Shown: positions 1-13,329, counted from the stretch's first letter. The stretch is 64,000 bases of DNA from Fasciolopsis buskii (GCA_008360955.1 LUCM01009820.1:1-64000), one strand, 5' to 3'. Notes: generated by a model not told the origin, from the letters alone. A program made the numbers and translations.

Positions 1-1369
1 GCGTTGTCGATATGGGAATCAAATTGCAGTCCACCGATTAGGACATTGTGTATGATGTTCTTCCCTCTCGTCGCACAGACCTCGAGACCACAAATCTCTA
101 CTAACAGATATCCCAACCTATGAAGTAATTGGTTCAGAGTTTGACGTGCTTTTTGCTTTCACGAGGATAGCAAGTATTAAGCGAAAACTCCGTCCGCTGG
201 TATGTACATTTTTCCAAGACTGCGCACTTAATTCTCATCAGTTCTGCACTTCGCGATGCACTGGTAAATAGAGTATTTTGCATAACTGCTCTGGACATCG
301 AGCTTGTCCACATTGGGTGCAAGGATTTAACAATGAGAAAATTGAATATACGGAACCAGTGTTTCGATACTGCTTACAAGCGTTCAACCTGCTGGATAGG
401 CCACATCACTGCAGGGCGCTCAAGGAGTAGAATTTTGTCGATTGTTAAAGCGGTAGATTATATGCTGCGACTAGGAGTTGTTGACTGTACCAATCATTCC
501 AGAATGAGAAAGATTGCAAAGACTGGGACGCGAACAATCTGTTTCGTTTAACAGAGCACATGCTATGAAGCTCGCGAGATACTAATAGCAGTGGTAGTTT
601 AATAAAAATGCCTGAACGCCGATCATGAGAGATTAATCGCTACCGCCGCATATGAGGCGCTAATACAACCTTCATCTCACAATTCGCCATCTTACAGCTG
701 TCACGTAGACTGTGCGTTTACGTCTCTGTAACAACTTGGAACTGCGAAATACTTCTCCGATACTGTATTTCACTCTCAGTATTCAAAGTTGTATTGACCA
801 TATATGCGAATGTGATTATGAGAGATTTCGCTGCGATAATCTGGTCGATTACTCCCAGGAAGCACAAGACACACTCGGTTATATCAAAGGGAATCCGACG
901 AAACAAGAACAGGTCTCTGAATAGCATTCACAAACCGCAGTGAATTGCTTCCCATTTTCTATCGTTTGTGCGACTGGTATTTAGTGTGTGTCCGCATGGT
1001 TGTTACGTCGATGTACCCGACCATAACATAGCTGGAGATTTTCTCGACCATTTGTTCTACCTCCTGGAGTAGGTAGTCGTCAAGACGTAATCGATATCCC
1101 TTCTGCGTTTGTGCCGTTCATTGGTATTGATCAATATCTGAGTAGACCAAGGCGAGTTGGGTGGTTGAGTTTATTCTTTCAGCGGATGGTTGATTTCTGT
1201 TTTGATAAAACGCTCGTCTTCTGGGAAATATCGTCGAGATTTGATGACAACAGGAATGCAGTCAGGTGAAAGATTGAAAAACGGAGGCCGTGAGTCGATG
1301 CGGATTACCAAAAAATAGCAGAATGCGAATCGTTCTGTTTCGAAGCGCTGTACGATTGACTGAATCGAA
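1..1369. other. No gene recognised
   Basis: Only short unrelated open frames are present. The last few hundred bases may be the worn 5' part of the LINE that becomes recognisable near 1370, but I cannot align them to a domain. Confidence 0.4.
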
Positions 1370-2415
1370 TGCGCCTTTCAAATCGAGAAAGACAGCGCTA
1401 TTTAGTGCTCTCCACCGGAGCAGTGTGCTAACAAAGTTCGTGAACCTTTTTTGAGCATTGTACTCGCATTCCTATGGTCGCGTGAGGGTATACGGTGAAC
1501 TATCAAGTTCATTCGAAACGAATAGTGGCGTTCAACAAGGGTGTCCCACCTTTCCATTCCTGTTCAACTTCGTCATGGACGAGGTGATGGAAGATGGTTT
1601 ATGAGGTCTTCAGACTATAGGAGTCGAACTGGGAAACGGAAACTAGCTGTGACCTAAATTACGCAGATGACGTCGTGTGCCTTTTCGAGTCTGTGGACCA
1701 TGTACAACGCGCACAGGATAGACTCTCGAGGTCGGTTGCTCGGTTGGGTATGTGCTTTGCACCTTCAAAGTGCAAAGTGCTGTTACTGGACTGGACGACA
1801 GTAGTGCCGTGCTTGGTGCTGAGCGGAGAAGAACTCACGTTTGTCGACCGTTTCACCTACCTTGGTGGTTGCATGTTGAACGATGGTAACTCGGGGGTGG
1901 AGGTAAATACGCGTGTATTGAAGGCTCGAGCAGCTTATGTTGGACTGAAGCACTTGTGGCATCGGTCTGATATTTCACTGAAGTTGAAAGGTCGGGTATG
2001 TTATGCCGCAGTGCGCTCAGCTCTATTTTACGGTTGCGAGATAAGGAGTAGTGTGTCAGAGATTTTCGTCGGCTAGAGGTTTTCAACCACCGATTTCTAC
2101 GTATTATTGCTAGGATTGGATGGAGTGATCGGGTGAGTAACGTATAGGTCAGGAATCTAGTACTAGGTGCTGGCTCTCAGAATACCTTGTTTTCGTTTAT
2201 GAGACTTAGTAGACTACGCTGGTTGGGTCACGTATTGTGTATGGCGAGAATTTGTCTGCCATATTGTGCCCTATTCTGGGTTCTTCCCACGTAGTGGAGG
2301 AAGCTACCTGGAGGTTAACAGATGACATGGCGACGTGGAATGAGAAAAAGTACAGCGGACTTAGGTAAAGTAGGTATCTCGAGTCTTCGTGGTTAGGATC
2401 CGATAGACCCGTCAG
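1370..2415 (+). mobile_element. Decayed APE-type LINE, reverse transcriptase and C-terminal part
   Basis: Broken frames read in order through the second half of a non-LTR retrotransposon RT. Near 1500-1600 is the stretch before motif B and motif B itself (VQQGCP, FLFNFVMDEVMED). Near 1655-1675 is the catalytic box YADDVV. An open segment at about 1660-2076 carries the thumb landmarks FAPSKCKVLLLDW, FTYLGG, KGRV and FYGCE. From 2076 to about 2250 follows the usual tail with a LRWLGHVL-like motif. Stops lie after motif B and after the YGCE box, and a frameshift is needed upstream, so it cannot encode a working enzyme. The order matches the digenean RTE/CR1-like LINEs I know; the exact clade is inference. 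Confidence 0.8.
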
Positions 2416-2439
2416 GTGAATAACTGGATGACGGATGCC

Positions 2440-2760
2440 GTGGTTCGATGCAGGCTTTTCAGTATAAGCTGTTTGAGCCTTGCTTGTATGCGTGCTTACC
2501 TCAACTGCTGAGCTGCCGTCTTTCGACAATCGACTACCTAGGCTGGTGACATGGTCCCCAGTCGTCAGTTCCACTCCATCCAGTATGAAACGCGTGACTA
2601 CTGTCATGCGGTCCTGTAACTGCACTTTACACTTTGAGGGTGTATAGCACATGCCGAGCTGACATACATATCTCGGGAGTCTGTCTAATGCACATTGTGC
2701 ATGGTGCGCGGATTCGATCAGGCATCTGCGCAATCTAGATCACATAGCTCTGGGCATAAG
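2440..2760 (-). mobile_element. LINE reverse-transcriptase fragment, antisense to its neighbour
   Basis: On the minus strand an open stretch begins just after the catalytic box and reads through GMCYTPSKCKVQLQD, a degraded Y-L-G-S box (TSLGSRL) and VEVSTHTSKAQTAY. This is the same thumb region found at 1700-1950 on the + strand, so two members of one LINE family lie head to head. The piece lacks the endonuclease and most RT motifs and is truncated at both ends. The rest of the minus-strand open frame, below about 2440, reads antisense through the neighbouring LINE and has no meaning of its own. Confidence 0.7.
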
Positions 2761-3690
2761 TCCGTGTATGGTTCTCATCTTTTCCACTAACTTTTATAGG
2801 AATTTGCTGATATATTTGGTTATTCATTTAAAGCTAGCCACCTTCCTTATCGGTTTGCTTGGATATATCTAAGGGGGTACACATCTTTTCCAGATCCGGT
2901 TTTACCATATCGGTAACAGTATGAAGATGAAACTTGATCACCTTTCTCACAATGTCAACTTACCTTGATTTACTTCGATCGCACGTCGAATGCAACCTAC
3001 AAGTGTCAGTCAAACCTTCCATTGCGTTTTCCGAATATTCAAATAATCGCGATGTTATCTGCCACGCAAATCTGTTTCAGTCGAATCGTATGCTGCTGGT
3101 AAAATTCTCTTCTGGATATTCGCGCTGGCCACCGTAAACCCAAACGGTAGCCAAACTCCCCCAACGGTCTCCCAAAATTGAACTTAGCGACAAGTCCGCT
3201 CATTCATGCCCATTGAGGCTGGTCTACCCGTTGGCAATCCAGGGCACACGTTTGCTTTTCTTGCGGACGGGATTTGCAGAATCATTGTAGAGATTCTCCT
3301 GGTGGGGCGTCCGCTCCTGTGACAACCTGTTGCTACGCCCCACGCCATGTCAACGAATGACCACTTAGAAACCCCATACTTGGCTCTTCAGAGCATCGTG
3401 AACTTCTTAGAACAAAGTGATATTTCGTGAAATAACTTGCCAGGTGTTATCATCGCTCAACTCCCCATTTAGAAACCATGGGGCACTGTACAGATGTTTC
3501 ATCCTTGTTAGGAATCATCAAGTAGCCAAGCTCCGTGAGTCATGTCCAAAGTCTTCATCGTATTTAGGCTACTCGCAGGGAAGTCATCTATCAGTAGGGG
3601 TCGATTACCATGCCCAGCACTCCATGACCATGCAAGTTCTGGTAGATAGTTGCAACATAATGTGGTGAAGTTCCTCAAATCGTTGCGAGC
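2761..3690. other. No gene recognised
   Basis: Nothing beyond short open frames. No repeat structure, splice-bounded coding block or RNA gene is apparent. Confidence 0.4.
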
Positions 3691-3692
3691 CT

Positions 3693-3760
3693 GCCCTTTA
3701 GCGTAATGGCTAAGGCGTTTCACTCAAAACCATTTAGCCCGGGTTCACTTTTCAGTTCAC
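3693..3760 (+). repeat. tRNA-like sequence, probable SINE head or tRNA pseudogene
   Basis: The stretch TAGCGTAATGGCTAAGGCG resembles an RNA polymerase III A box. About 35 bases later comes AGCCCGGGTTCA, which fits the start of a B box (GGTTCRA), but the bases after it drift away from consensus. Spacing is that of a tRNA. I see no convincing closed acceptor stem, so this is more likely a tRNA-derived SINE head or dead tRNA than a working tRNA gene. Confidence 0.4.
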
Positions 3761-4379
3761 AAAATGATCTTTATCCACCCTTCCAAGTTTTCTGAACGTA
3801 TCCACTCCTCAACTTTCTGTTTCCCCTAAAGGACTTTATATTCTTTCTAATCTTCTACTCATGAACCAGTCTGTCGAGCACCCGGGGATCTCTGTATTTT
3901 ACGATATTCGTCGGTCTTCGCATATCGTCCATTATGAGTCCAAACTGTGGTGACTGCTTTCTCAAATTCGAATGCTCAGCTAGTTCTGTGCTGCTTCCAA
4001 TATCCTTTTTGTCCCTGTCTCCGTCATGCCACTCTTTCTTTATTGTCCTATTGCAACTATTCCTAGACTATTAAAAAAGATTTTGAGCGGCCACACGGTG
4101 GTTTAATTTTGACTATTTAGGTTTCTTTCGTCTTATTTGTTGATCTGGCCACCGCCAAGTGTCTTACACATAGGTACCTGAGAGATATTTGTATCCGAAA
4201 TCCGCCTATCACTGCTACGAGACGCTCTCTATCCAGCTCTGTCGTTTTTCATGTTATACCTTTCACAAAGAAACTTAAAAACCTCTTGTGTTACCTCGGT
4301 CGAGTACTGGCAAACAAATATCTGCTGTACGCCAGTCTTGTCCGACTGGTATTGTGTCAATTTCTTCCTACGTTTTATT
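3761..4379. other. No gene recognised
   Basis: Pyrimidine-rich, with no conserved coding signal. It may include the worn tail of the preceding tRNA-like repeat. Confidence 0.3.
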
Positions 4380-4540
4380 ATCAGCGGTGGGCAAGCGGAT
4401 AAGTTCGCGGGTTCTAATCCTCCCACCGCCGGTTAACTTTCCTTCTTGGCATCCCTCTGTTGGCCGAGTCCCCTTCCTGAAAAACGGTTTACATTGTTAG
4501 TTCATTAATGGAGATAAAAAAGATAAAAGAAAGAATTTTG
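4380..4540 (+). repeat. tRNA-derived SINE-like repeat, copy 1
   Basis: An 8-base perfect inverted repeat (GCGGTGGG at 4384-4391, CCCACCGC at 4422-4429) brackets a B-box-like GGTTCTAATCC, as in the TPsiC arm plus acceptor stem of a tRNA with the middle missing. A unique body with CTCTGTTGGCCG and CCCTTCCTG follows, then an A-rich tail with GATAAAA units. The body and tail recur at 56672-56792 with clear similarity. A tRNA-like head, a body and a simple A-rich tail fit a SINE; the family name is unknown to me. Confidence 0.55.
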
Positions 4541-7500
4541 TACCAAGAGCAATAGAAATTACGTTAATGCTGGAGTGGAATTTGTGCTTACAAAAGCCGA
4601 AAATATGGCACAATGCTGTGAAAACTTGCCAATTGATCACGTTTCAGCCCCATTCTGTTCATCGTGGTGGACGCATTAGTAATAAATACACCAAGAGAAG
4701 CTGAATTTTCGATTACATAGTTTGCTGACTTCTCAATAGGAAGCCAAATGAGAAGTTTTTGTTTCCGTATTGAAGGTATTGTTTGTGCAGCATGGAAAAA
4801 TGAAACTTTTCAGATAATCATTGATCTGACTCGGGCTCTCATATATATTGTATGCCAAAGATTTTTCCACGACGCCATCTGCGATGAACGACATATTCAC
4901 CTTGCGAAATATTATCGAAAGCATACGCTCTCTATCTGAAATATTGCGGACTTTGAAGAGGTTAGTACAACTAAAAAATAACAAGAATTCAAACTGATTT
5001 CTGAAATAGCAATATCCTTACAATCTCGGATGTAACAAAAATGCGACGCATTAAAACTCACCGTAAAAAAGGTTGACTTCAAACGGTATACTCTATGAAA
5101 CGATGTATCGAGCAGTATCAGAGCCTAAGTCTTCACGGAGATCTGTGGAAATGCCGCTCAGTTGTTTTTCCCTTGCTTATAACCATCCGCAATTGAATAT
5201 TCACTGTTTCTCTACTGCAGTGTCTACCAAACACAGTGCATGACACTCAGTACCGCCAACGAGATTCATATTTGAGTATGTACCAAAGCCTTTGCTGGTC
5301 ATTAAAATAGCACCTTTTTTGATCGAACATGTACGGTGTTGCTTCGATTTCGTATCTTATCTCGCATGTGTATGTGCGTATGTTTGCGTTGTCCTTTAAG
5401 GACACCAAACTTCGTTAAAATGCACAAATGCAACACTAATCGCGCTGTTTTGCACTATGAAGCCAAAATGATCACATGCAACTATTATAGGCAGTGAAGC
5501 CGCGACAATCTACGGATCCGATACGTCTCTCAATTACGGTGATTTGAGTAACAGATAGCAGCGATCAGAATAAAAATTCAAAAGTCAATTTTCGCATATG
5601 AAAGCCTGTTAGTGATTAACTACTGTCAGTCAAACATGAATAAGTCAGCTTCATTTGGCCGCATTTCTTAGGATACTGTTTGAACAATCGGAATCTAAGC
5701 CGGGAAATCGAAGGGAGATTGTAAGGATCTTTTGAGTCAACAGATGATTTGTTTTCTACACGGCATACCAGGGAAACAATCTTCCTAGGGGAAGAGAGAG
5801 CCCGAATTCAATCTAAACAACAAAACCTTATGAATGGACAGCTTCAAATGGCTTGAAAATGGAAGTTAAAGCTGCTCAAACGTGATCTTCATCAGTTCAC
5901 GTGATGAATGAACTCCGACATCGAGATGATAGTGTATGGCCAACTCACGCCGAAGAGGAACGAAACCCAAAGTAAAACCCTTTTAATCAATCTCGTCCCT
6001 GAAATTTTGGTCCTGAAGCCAGGACATGGTGAGTCAGACAAACTACGGCTTTAGGAATTACTGGAAGACAAGAATAACCATGCCCAAATTATAAAGTTGA
6101 CCAAACAACTGACAGACAAGAAAGAACTAGAGTCGATGAACAGAATAGCCGCAGCGCCCTCCCCTCTGATCTGATCCTGTGTGGCGTAAGTAAACCAACC
6201 GTTGGGGTAGCAACAACGATCACTGGTGTGTTAGAAGTACTATCTACCTAGGCATCAACAGGATCTGGATGGAATATTTTGAATGCATGCAAAACCTGCC
6301 AATCGAAGGAGAAAAAATGAAGGACGGAACCGAAATCCTGAGTACAGTTTGTTTACGTTTCATACAAACCTGCGTACAATGTCTGATTTTCACGAATGAA
6401 AGCAAGAGATTTTGATCGACTTGAGGGCAGTGCATTCGTCCTTACTTGAGCGAACAGAATGGGATCTAGCATACACTAGGTAAGACAAATTGGAGGCACT
6501 AAAGATAGCCACGTGAGCCGGTAACAATAAGACTGCTAGCCGAAGGTCTTCTGCATACAGACATATGCACGATAACGCTGTTGCATCGTGCACACACGAT
6601 TAGATTAGTACTTCTTGCCCTCACCTCACGTAATTTTACATTCTTCAGAAATTCAAATCAACGGTACTAGAATTAGCCTCCGAAAGAAGTCCTGACTCTG
6701 ACTTCTCGAGTTCTCTTTCATCTAACATTCAATTCTCTCTGAATCTGCGTCCATCGGTTGATGGTTCTCTTTGTCCTTAATGCCCCATCAAGCTACAAGA
6801 GAGAGACTCGCACCCCAGACTGTAGGCCTGTCGTTTGATTCATATCACTGTCCAGTATTCCTGTCCAGTTCCATCTGAGCCCTTCCGGAGACCCTGATAC
6901 CACAGATTCTCAAACAACCTAATCGCTAGTTCGGCATTTGTCATCCATCTCCGTCGAGCCAGTAATGAACCTGGGTCAATCGAATCGATGTAGATAGGAT
7001 TGCCACATGGGAGCACTCTCCTATTCTCAGACTATGCGTTGTTCTGCGCTGCACTACCCGCCTGCTGCCCTGCGAACCCAAAACATACCAATCAGCAGGG
7101 TTTTGAAATGCGATAAGCCATCTAATCCAATTTGCCTAAGAATTTTTCGCAGCACCGGCCAAAGTGTTCCTTTTTACCCCGAAATGGTCGAAGATCCGTA
7201 CTTCAGTTACCACACCTGACCTACTGAGTGCTGGTGACATTCTTTGTCACTCCAAATTTCAAAGTCATGATTGCCGGCTATTTTTCCCGCCCGCAGTAGG
7301 CTCTGGCGGCTATAGGAGACTCCATTACCGCAAGGAGTGGTTCTATCCGAATGGTTAAAACTAACCCTACCAGGACCCTTTTATTGTGATCGCTTAATAG
7401 GTTGTGATCTAACTTTTCGTGACGTGACATCCTGGATTTCTGCAGAGTCTCTCTGCCTTCCTGATGCAAGTTTGTCCATCCTGGTTGATGGCGAACGTAA

Positions 7501-8334
7501 TGTGGCATGCCTCTTCAAAAGGCGTGAATTTCAAGCAAATCCACATATAGACCACCAAATCTGCTTGCCTCAGGAGCATCAGTTAAAACTTCCTGCAGTT
7601 ATGGGATATCCCTGCAAGCTGCTTCATCTCATCCGAGTCTCCTGTAGGAAATCACTGAGGATGAGAGATGATTGACGATTCTACTGTTTACAGCTAGCAG
7701 CGACATCTTGCACGACGAGAGAAGCACTTTGAAACATTGTTCCGGGGGAAGATGGCCCTTTCCTACCTCCATTTATATACTATGTATTAGGACTTGCCAA
7801 GGTAATTCCTGTTTTGTTCTCAAAGACCTGGTGTTCGAGTGAGTCTTCGGGAACTGATCGTTGTCTTCGTCTTAAAGAAGAGTTCCTGCAATGACTACAC
7901 TAACCACGATAGTGCAAGCCTAGTTATGACAGCGTCGATGCTGTTCGCGTCTGTCATTCTTCTTACGTTGTGCAATACATGTGGCGTTTAGCTTCGAAAG
8001 TAGCAGGTTGGATGTTGTGACGATCAAGAGTTAATCGATCAAATTTTTACTCTCAGGTTTTAGAGTACTGGTAAGCTCCTTGAAAACCAACTTCTGATTC
8101 CATTGGCAGATCAGCTCTATGACATGGTTTATTGAGGGCTAGTCTACTCAGCAAGGCATGTCAACCCTCGGAGGGTTATATCGTCAAACCTCAGGTTCAG
8201 TTAAGGGACATCTCTAGCTTTTACCACTCCTCACCTTCCACAGTAGAGCACGAAAAGGCTAACTTTTATCTCCGCGTTTTTCAGCTTTGCCACAGGGGAT
8301 TTTATTTAGAACTTCTAGTCCGGTCTGAGAGATG
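4541..8334. other. No convincing gene; possible worn coding traces
   Basis: No domain is recognised. Around 5800-6160 the + strand reads for long distances with few stops and a charged composition (Glu, Lys, Leu), which could be a dead coding relic. At 7164-7675 two overlapping + strand frames (64 and 112 codons) have no recognisable motif. The stretch just before 8335 may belong to the LINE that follows. Confidence 0.3.
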
Positions 8335-8795
8335 GTAAACTTGAGTTCCTTCAAAGCAACAAATATTTAACTCACGATGTGCCGGTGACATCTCTTTTCT
8401 GAACTTCGGTACACAGGCAGTCCAACGCACATCAGATCAAAGATTCAGATGCAACATATGCTTTACATCTTCGAAGTACATGGCACCTCTCCTAGACCGG
8501 TGGAAGCTTCTCCCTGCAGTCGCTTTTTGTATTGATCATTTAGAGATAGCAAGTAGCTCTAAGTACTTCGAGTCCTTTATTAAACCTTGGTGCTATGTTG
8601 GGGACGATGTCACAGCACGAATAAAAAGAACCGAAGCAGCTCACGCGAACCATTGATGTCTGTGGCATCGCCATGCCACCCGATATTACCTCTAAACGAG
8701 TGTGACTAATGGCATGCTCTTCGCGATTGCGAGACCTGCACTGTCTGCGCTGATGACGCTCGGAAAGGTCTTTGTCTGTTTATCGGTATTTTATA
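8335..8795 (+). mobile_element. Heavily decayed LINE reverse-transcriptase fragment
   Basis: With several frame changes, the + strand retains the order seen in the other LINE copies here: a TQAVQRT helix at about 8415, a FTSSK/MAPLL segment where FAPSKCxxLLQDW is expected, SSKYFESFIKP for the F-x-YLGS box, then VGDDVTARI and AAHAN before a CLWHRH stretch. The catalytic box just upstream is only faintly visible. Mutation load is high, so this is an old copy. Confidence 0.6.
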
Positions 8796-11599
8796 AACAA
8801 CGTTGAATTGTAATGGGATCACCAGGTACTTAGTTTGTCCTGATAGTGGAATCCGTTAGCTCCTCAAGCCTTCTTGCTTGGAACCTCAATAGTTAAGAGT
8901 GCCGCTGGTTAGAGATACTAAGATGAGTGGATCAAATCTGAATTCAGACGCGCGAAATCTGTATTGGTTTTCTGTTAACCTTTTTTCCATAAACAAACGA
9001 AAAGCAAGCAGAATATCACAAAACATGTACGGGTGAAACAAAGTAATTTTGATTTTACATGTTTCCTATCTGTACACCTCGCTTGGCCCGATTTTTGTAT
9101 TTTTCTGTTATTGTGTTGAAAATACACTTGTTTCTGAGGGAATCCAAAATATTTTTCACCCACAGTAAACATGGACATATATATTTATTCAGTAAAATGT
9201 ACATGAACAGACAAAGATTCCCAGAAGCATACGACAGCAGTTTTCGCCACTCATCAGACATGCGCACCGATATTTCTCAGTCAATTTATTTCCAAACTAG
9301 AACATTACGATTGCAAGTCCAAATCAGAATCCTGTTTGTATGGCGAAAATGTGGGTTGCATGAGAATAAACTTTTGGGATCGTAACTGATCGCTAGCTGT
9401 TCTACGTCGTTTAGGCACTACCGACTTGTCGAACGAAGGCGCTGGAAGCACAAGTTGGTATACTTTCTTCAGTAGTATGTGCACCAGTAGTTCGAATTTT
9501 TAACCGGTTTTTGCAAGCTTTTCTTTCTGGTTCGCCGTGGTTGGCCCCATAGTCTCCTGTTTGCGTTGCATTAGAAATTTCTATCGTTATATTTCGTCAT
9601 CAAACAGAAGTAAGCGCAACCACCTCAGTTTTATCGTAACCGATCGACTGTCCATCACCGAACTTCAACTTTTGGCAGTTTTCTGTTTTGTATACTCCAG
9701 TATGTAGGTGCAATGTCGGTTACCTAAAGGCAGCAACATAGAAACCTCTGCCGAAATGCCGCAGCTTAATCCAAGTAAATAGTTAGCAAACCGGAATGTG
9801 TTGACTCTGAGGGGAACTGAGTAGTAGCACAGAGAATGTCACCCAGCGAAGCCTAAAGTATGCATTTTTGAAAGAAATAATTTTGTCGATCATACTTGGG
9901 ATCTGGAAGACCATGGAAATCGTGAAGAGCAAAGAAATATACACCTCTGATGTGAACCATTTGGAGTGCTGTAACTTGTTCTGCAAATTAGACATTTTAT
10001 CTCATATAACCCGAGAAATTCTGTTGTCTTACTCAGCGGGAGACAGTAATGTTCCGAGATGTGTTTAAGAACACAATGGTAGGTTCAGTCGTGTTAGTGG
10101 AAGTACTTGTTGCATGGTGCAGTGACAGGTGACTCCCCATCGCCATCCATAAATCAGTTAACTGACCAAACCGATGATCGCCCATACCAGCAACGAGTTC
10201 CATAGTAGACAATTCGCTTTACGCTTCACATGTGGACTACCCTTTTTTCTGATCATTTCATCCAACGGCAATCTGAAATGCCCAACTAGTAAGCTGTTCA
10301 CCACTTACTCGAAAAAATATGTAACTACCCCGTGCCGAATTCAACCTCAATAGCTGCAAATAATTTCAAAAATTTTGTAAGTGCACATATTTCGGAAGTT
10401 CGTTTCGCTTATTCTAGTAGCACTGGGTTGGCTTTGAATAAAAGCAAAACTTCATTCAACTTAGATGTTGGAATTTCTCATGCGAACCAACCAACTCTAA
10501 TAATCTGGATCTCTTAAGGCTCACAAAGCGCAACTAGCTGGTTTAGGTGGCGTTACCCAGACACACGAGACTGTTTTTATTATGCTAATTTGTCTACTGA
10601 CCAAAGCGTCAGTAGTAAAAGTTGCTTTTGACGCTTATAGGGATGCCAGCGATTCTCATTTCGGTTGCACAGTGCATCTGCTTTAATTCAGGACTCGAAC
10701 GGAGATGGCGACAGCATTTGCTCTACTCGTCTAATAGATCGATCAGCGATTACTAAGATATGACCTCTTGGCACAAAAGCTAAAGTTGTCTTCGCCTCTC
10801 CGGTCTGCACATCTGGATGACTGCGATGGAAGGTCGAAACATTTTCTTCATTTCCAAGCTTTTTTCATCAACTACGAAAATTAATTCCTGAGAATTTCAC
10901 AGTAAGACCAGTCAAAAGGGATTCAACTTCAGTTCCCGAATATGTATTTCGTTGGGAATGGGACGATAGTGGATCTATGCGTGGCGAAAAGGATTTACTG
11001 CCCAATTTTCTTCATCATTTACACATTCTGATGAACGTCTAGTCAAATCTGAATCTTCATCATCCTTTCAAGCGCTGTCAGAGAAAGTAAAGATAAAATG
11101 ACCCATTGTTCTTCATGAAACAGTGACCAAGAAGTGGTCTGTAAACCCAATATATTTAGCCAACTTTTGGACTGTTCATTACATTTCCGCGCCTGGTTCA
11201 AAAATGTGTGTTAAAGTAAACGAATACTCACCATGTAAACCGAAATATTTTTTATTATTGTGAATTATATAATGTCAGTAATAGCGCTGTTGGTACGTTT
11301 TATTAGCATTATATCATTCACAATATTAAAAAACAATACATGACCCACAGATTTTTCGATACATTCCTTACGTCGTTCAGTACTGATATTTACGAAGTCG
11401 AGTGTCACTATCACATCACGATGCTTTCCAAGTTGATTCATACGGCCGTAGATCCCAAAGAAATAGGGGCCTCGTCATTCGACTGATTTGTAGCTCATAA
11501 ACGAAGCCCTAACTAAGTAGCTATGTAACCATGTGATAACATGCAACAATAAGTACGTAAAATACGGAAAAAACAAGGGAAATGGTAAAATGTAAAAAA
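8796..11599. other. No gene recognised
   Basis: The 108-codon open frame at 9059-9385 overlaps two minus-strand frames and shows no family motif or splice structure. Nothing else is supported. Confidence 0.35.
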
Positions 11600-11829
11600 A
11601 GTTAGTTCAATTTCGTCGTTTATTACTGGGCAAACTGCTGCAGGCAGGCCATACAACACTCGATCCAAGGACTTCGGTACTGAGCCATTTCTCAGAGCCT
11701 CCAATCAACAAAACCCCCCATTACTTGGTCCCAAACCACGAAGGCGGGAAACACCAACGGAGGCCAAAACCTACACTAAACTCCTCATACCCCTATGCCA
11801 ATTCATAATCTAATCGCCGCGTCGATTCT

Positions 11830-12960
11830 TTCAGTCTTAGCTAACACGTGCAAAAAGAACACGAAAAAGTAAACGATGGACAGGCATACGGAATACGTAT
11901 CCAAGCCACCGAACGCGATGCACAGCGATCAACTTAGTCAGAGGACGACTGCCTGTACCCAACACGCGATGATGCACCTCATCATTGCTCACCCGACGCT
12001 CCGACCAGACTCGAGCAGTGAATTGGAGATATCGGTAGTTGAGTACAGAAATCCGCCGGTCATCCTCAACGCGGATAGGCCAAGTCTGGCAATCGTAAAG
12101 ACGAACAATACGAGCCGTAGCATTTTACACCCTTCCCTTGAGAGAAAGCTACAAGTGTTGTAGATTCATGAAAGCTTCCTTGCCTTTGGCAATTCGTGAT
12201 ATAGCCTCCTTCCCAACACCTCCGCCAGGTGTGATCAGGCTCCCGAGGTATTTGAAGCTATCGACTACCTCAAACCGATCACAACAAAGGGTAAATACAA
12301 GCACAATCTCCTCCCAGTCCTGTAGAAGTAGTGTGCATTTTGAAGGTGCAATGCACATGTCGTTTCTGGATACCTCAATCGCCAAGCGGTCTAACGCGTG
12401 TTGAATTGTCTGTGCACTGTTATTCAGCAAGGTGGTAGCTTCGGCATACTCCAAGTTATAACCCTGTTTACTAGGAGATGTTCATCTCCACTGTTTTAAA
12501 GACCAGATGAGCCAAAGTTTACGCGAATATCCAAGTATATGATTGTTGTTGGCTTTTGGAAGGCAAAACGGTGCTTTGACACTCGTCCGCACCTACGACC
12601 AGCACAAAACCCAGCTTGTTCCTCACGAGTTTGCCCTTCATGCGTGTTGGACAACCCAAAAACAATGACGGGCGAAGCGGGCTTTGATGCTGCCGGGAGT
12701 GGGCTAATATCTCTATGGTTAGGGTAGTCGCTGTACAAGTCCTTTTTGAAGATGGGAACAAAAATCGACTCTTCCCACGAGGAGGGAACTTTCTCGGAGT
12801 ACCAGACTTTCGATAAAATACCTGAAGTTCTCCGAACAGTTCCATTCTTCCATCTCTAAATGGAGCTGAGGGAAAAACCCGTCTGTGTCCGACTCGTTAT
12901 GACGTCCTGAGTCTCGGATTTCCTTATGGGTCTCCGTCACATTTGGTGGATATGTTGTAA
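11830..12960 (-). pseudogene. LINE reverse-transcriptase domain, broken
   Basis: Reading the minus strand, the finger region shows FVLRESSLL-like and FKKDLYSDYPN remnants, then EEQAGFCAGRRCG (family motif QAGFRPGRGC) at about 12640 and TTIIYLDIRVNFGS for catalytic motif A. The motif B to YADD section appears deleted. From 12454 the frame continues with ALDRLAIEV, CIAPSKCTLLLQDW, FKYLGSLITPGGGV and AFMNLQHL, then past a stop into the C-terminal RWLGYVFRM box. Loss of motifs B and C makes it inactive. Confidence 0.75.
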
Positions 12961-13329
12961 TAGGCCATCAAAAACTTGCCTGAATGGCTGCGGAAGGGAC
13001 TGACGCTGAGGGCCAGATAATGTTTACTTGAAACTGATCCGGCTAGCCTACAAGACGTCGCTGCTGGTGATAGATAGACAAACCGTCAGCTTCACAGATC
13101 GTCCCGTTCATACCTAATGCTTTTTCAACCGTGGCTCGGATGAAGTGGAATTCCCCCTGGCGGCAGCATGTTTCATCTCCAAGACTAATTGAGACTACCG
13201 GGTCTCACAATCTGTACGCAAGCTTGAGTTGCGTTCACGTCTCGTTACGAGCCACCAGCCGGGATGGACTGGCGTGCGTCGAGGGGTGCAGAGATGCAGC
13301 AGAAATCCAGTGTCCCAACGCGACGAGTC

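Noticed and set aside
3693..3760. Functional tRNA gene
   Set aside because: A- and B-box-like words are present, but no closed acceptor stem can be drawn and the B box departs from consensus.
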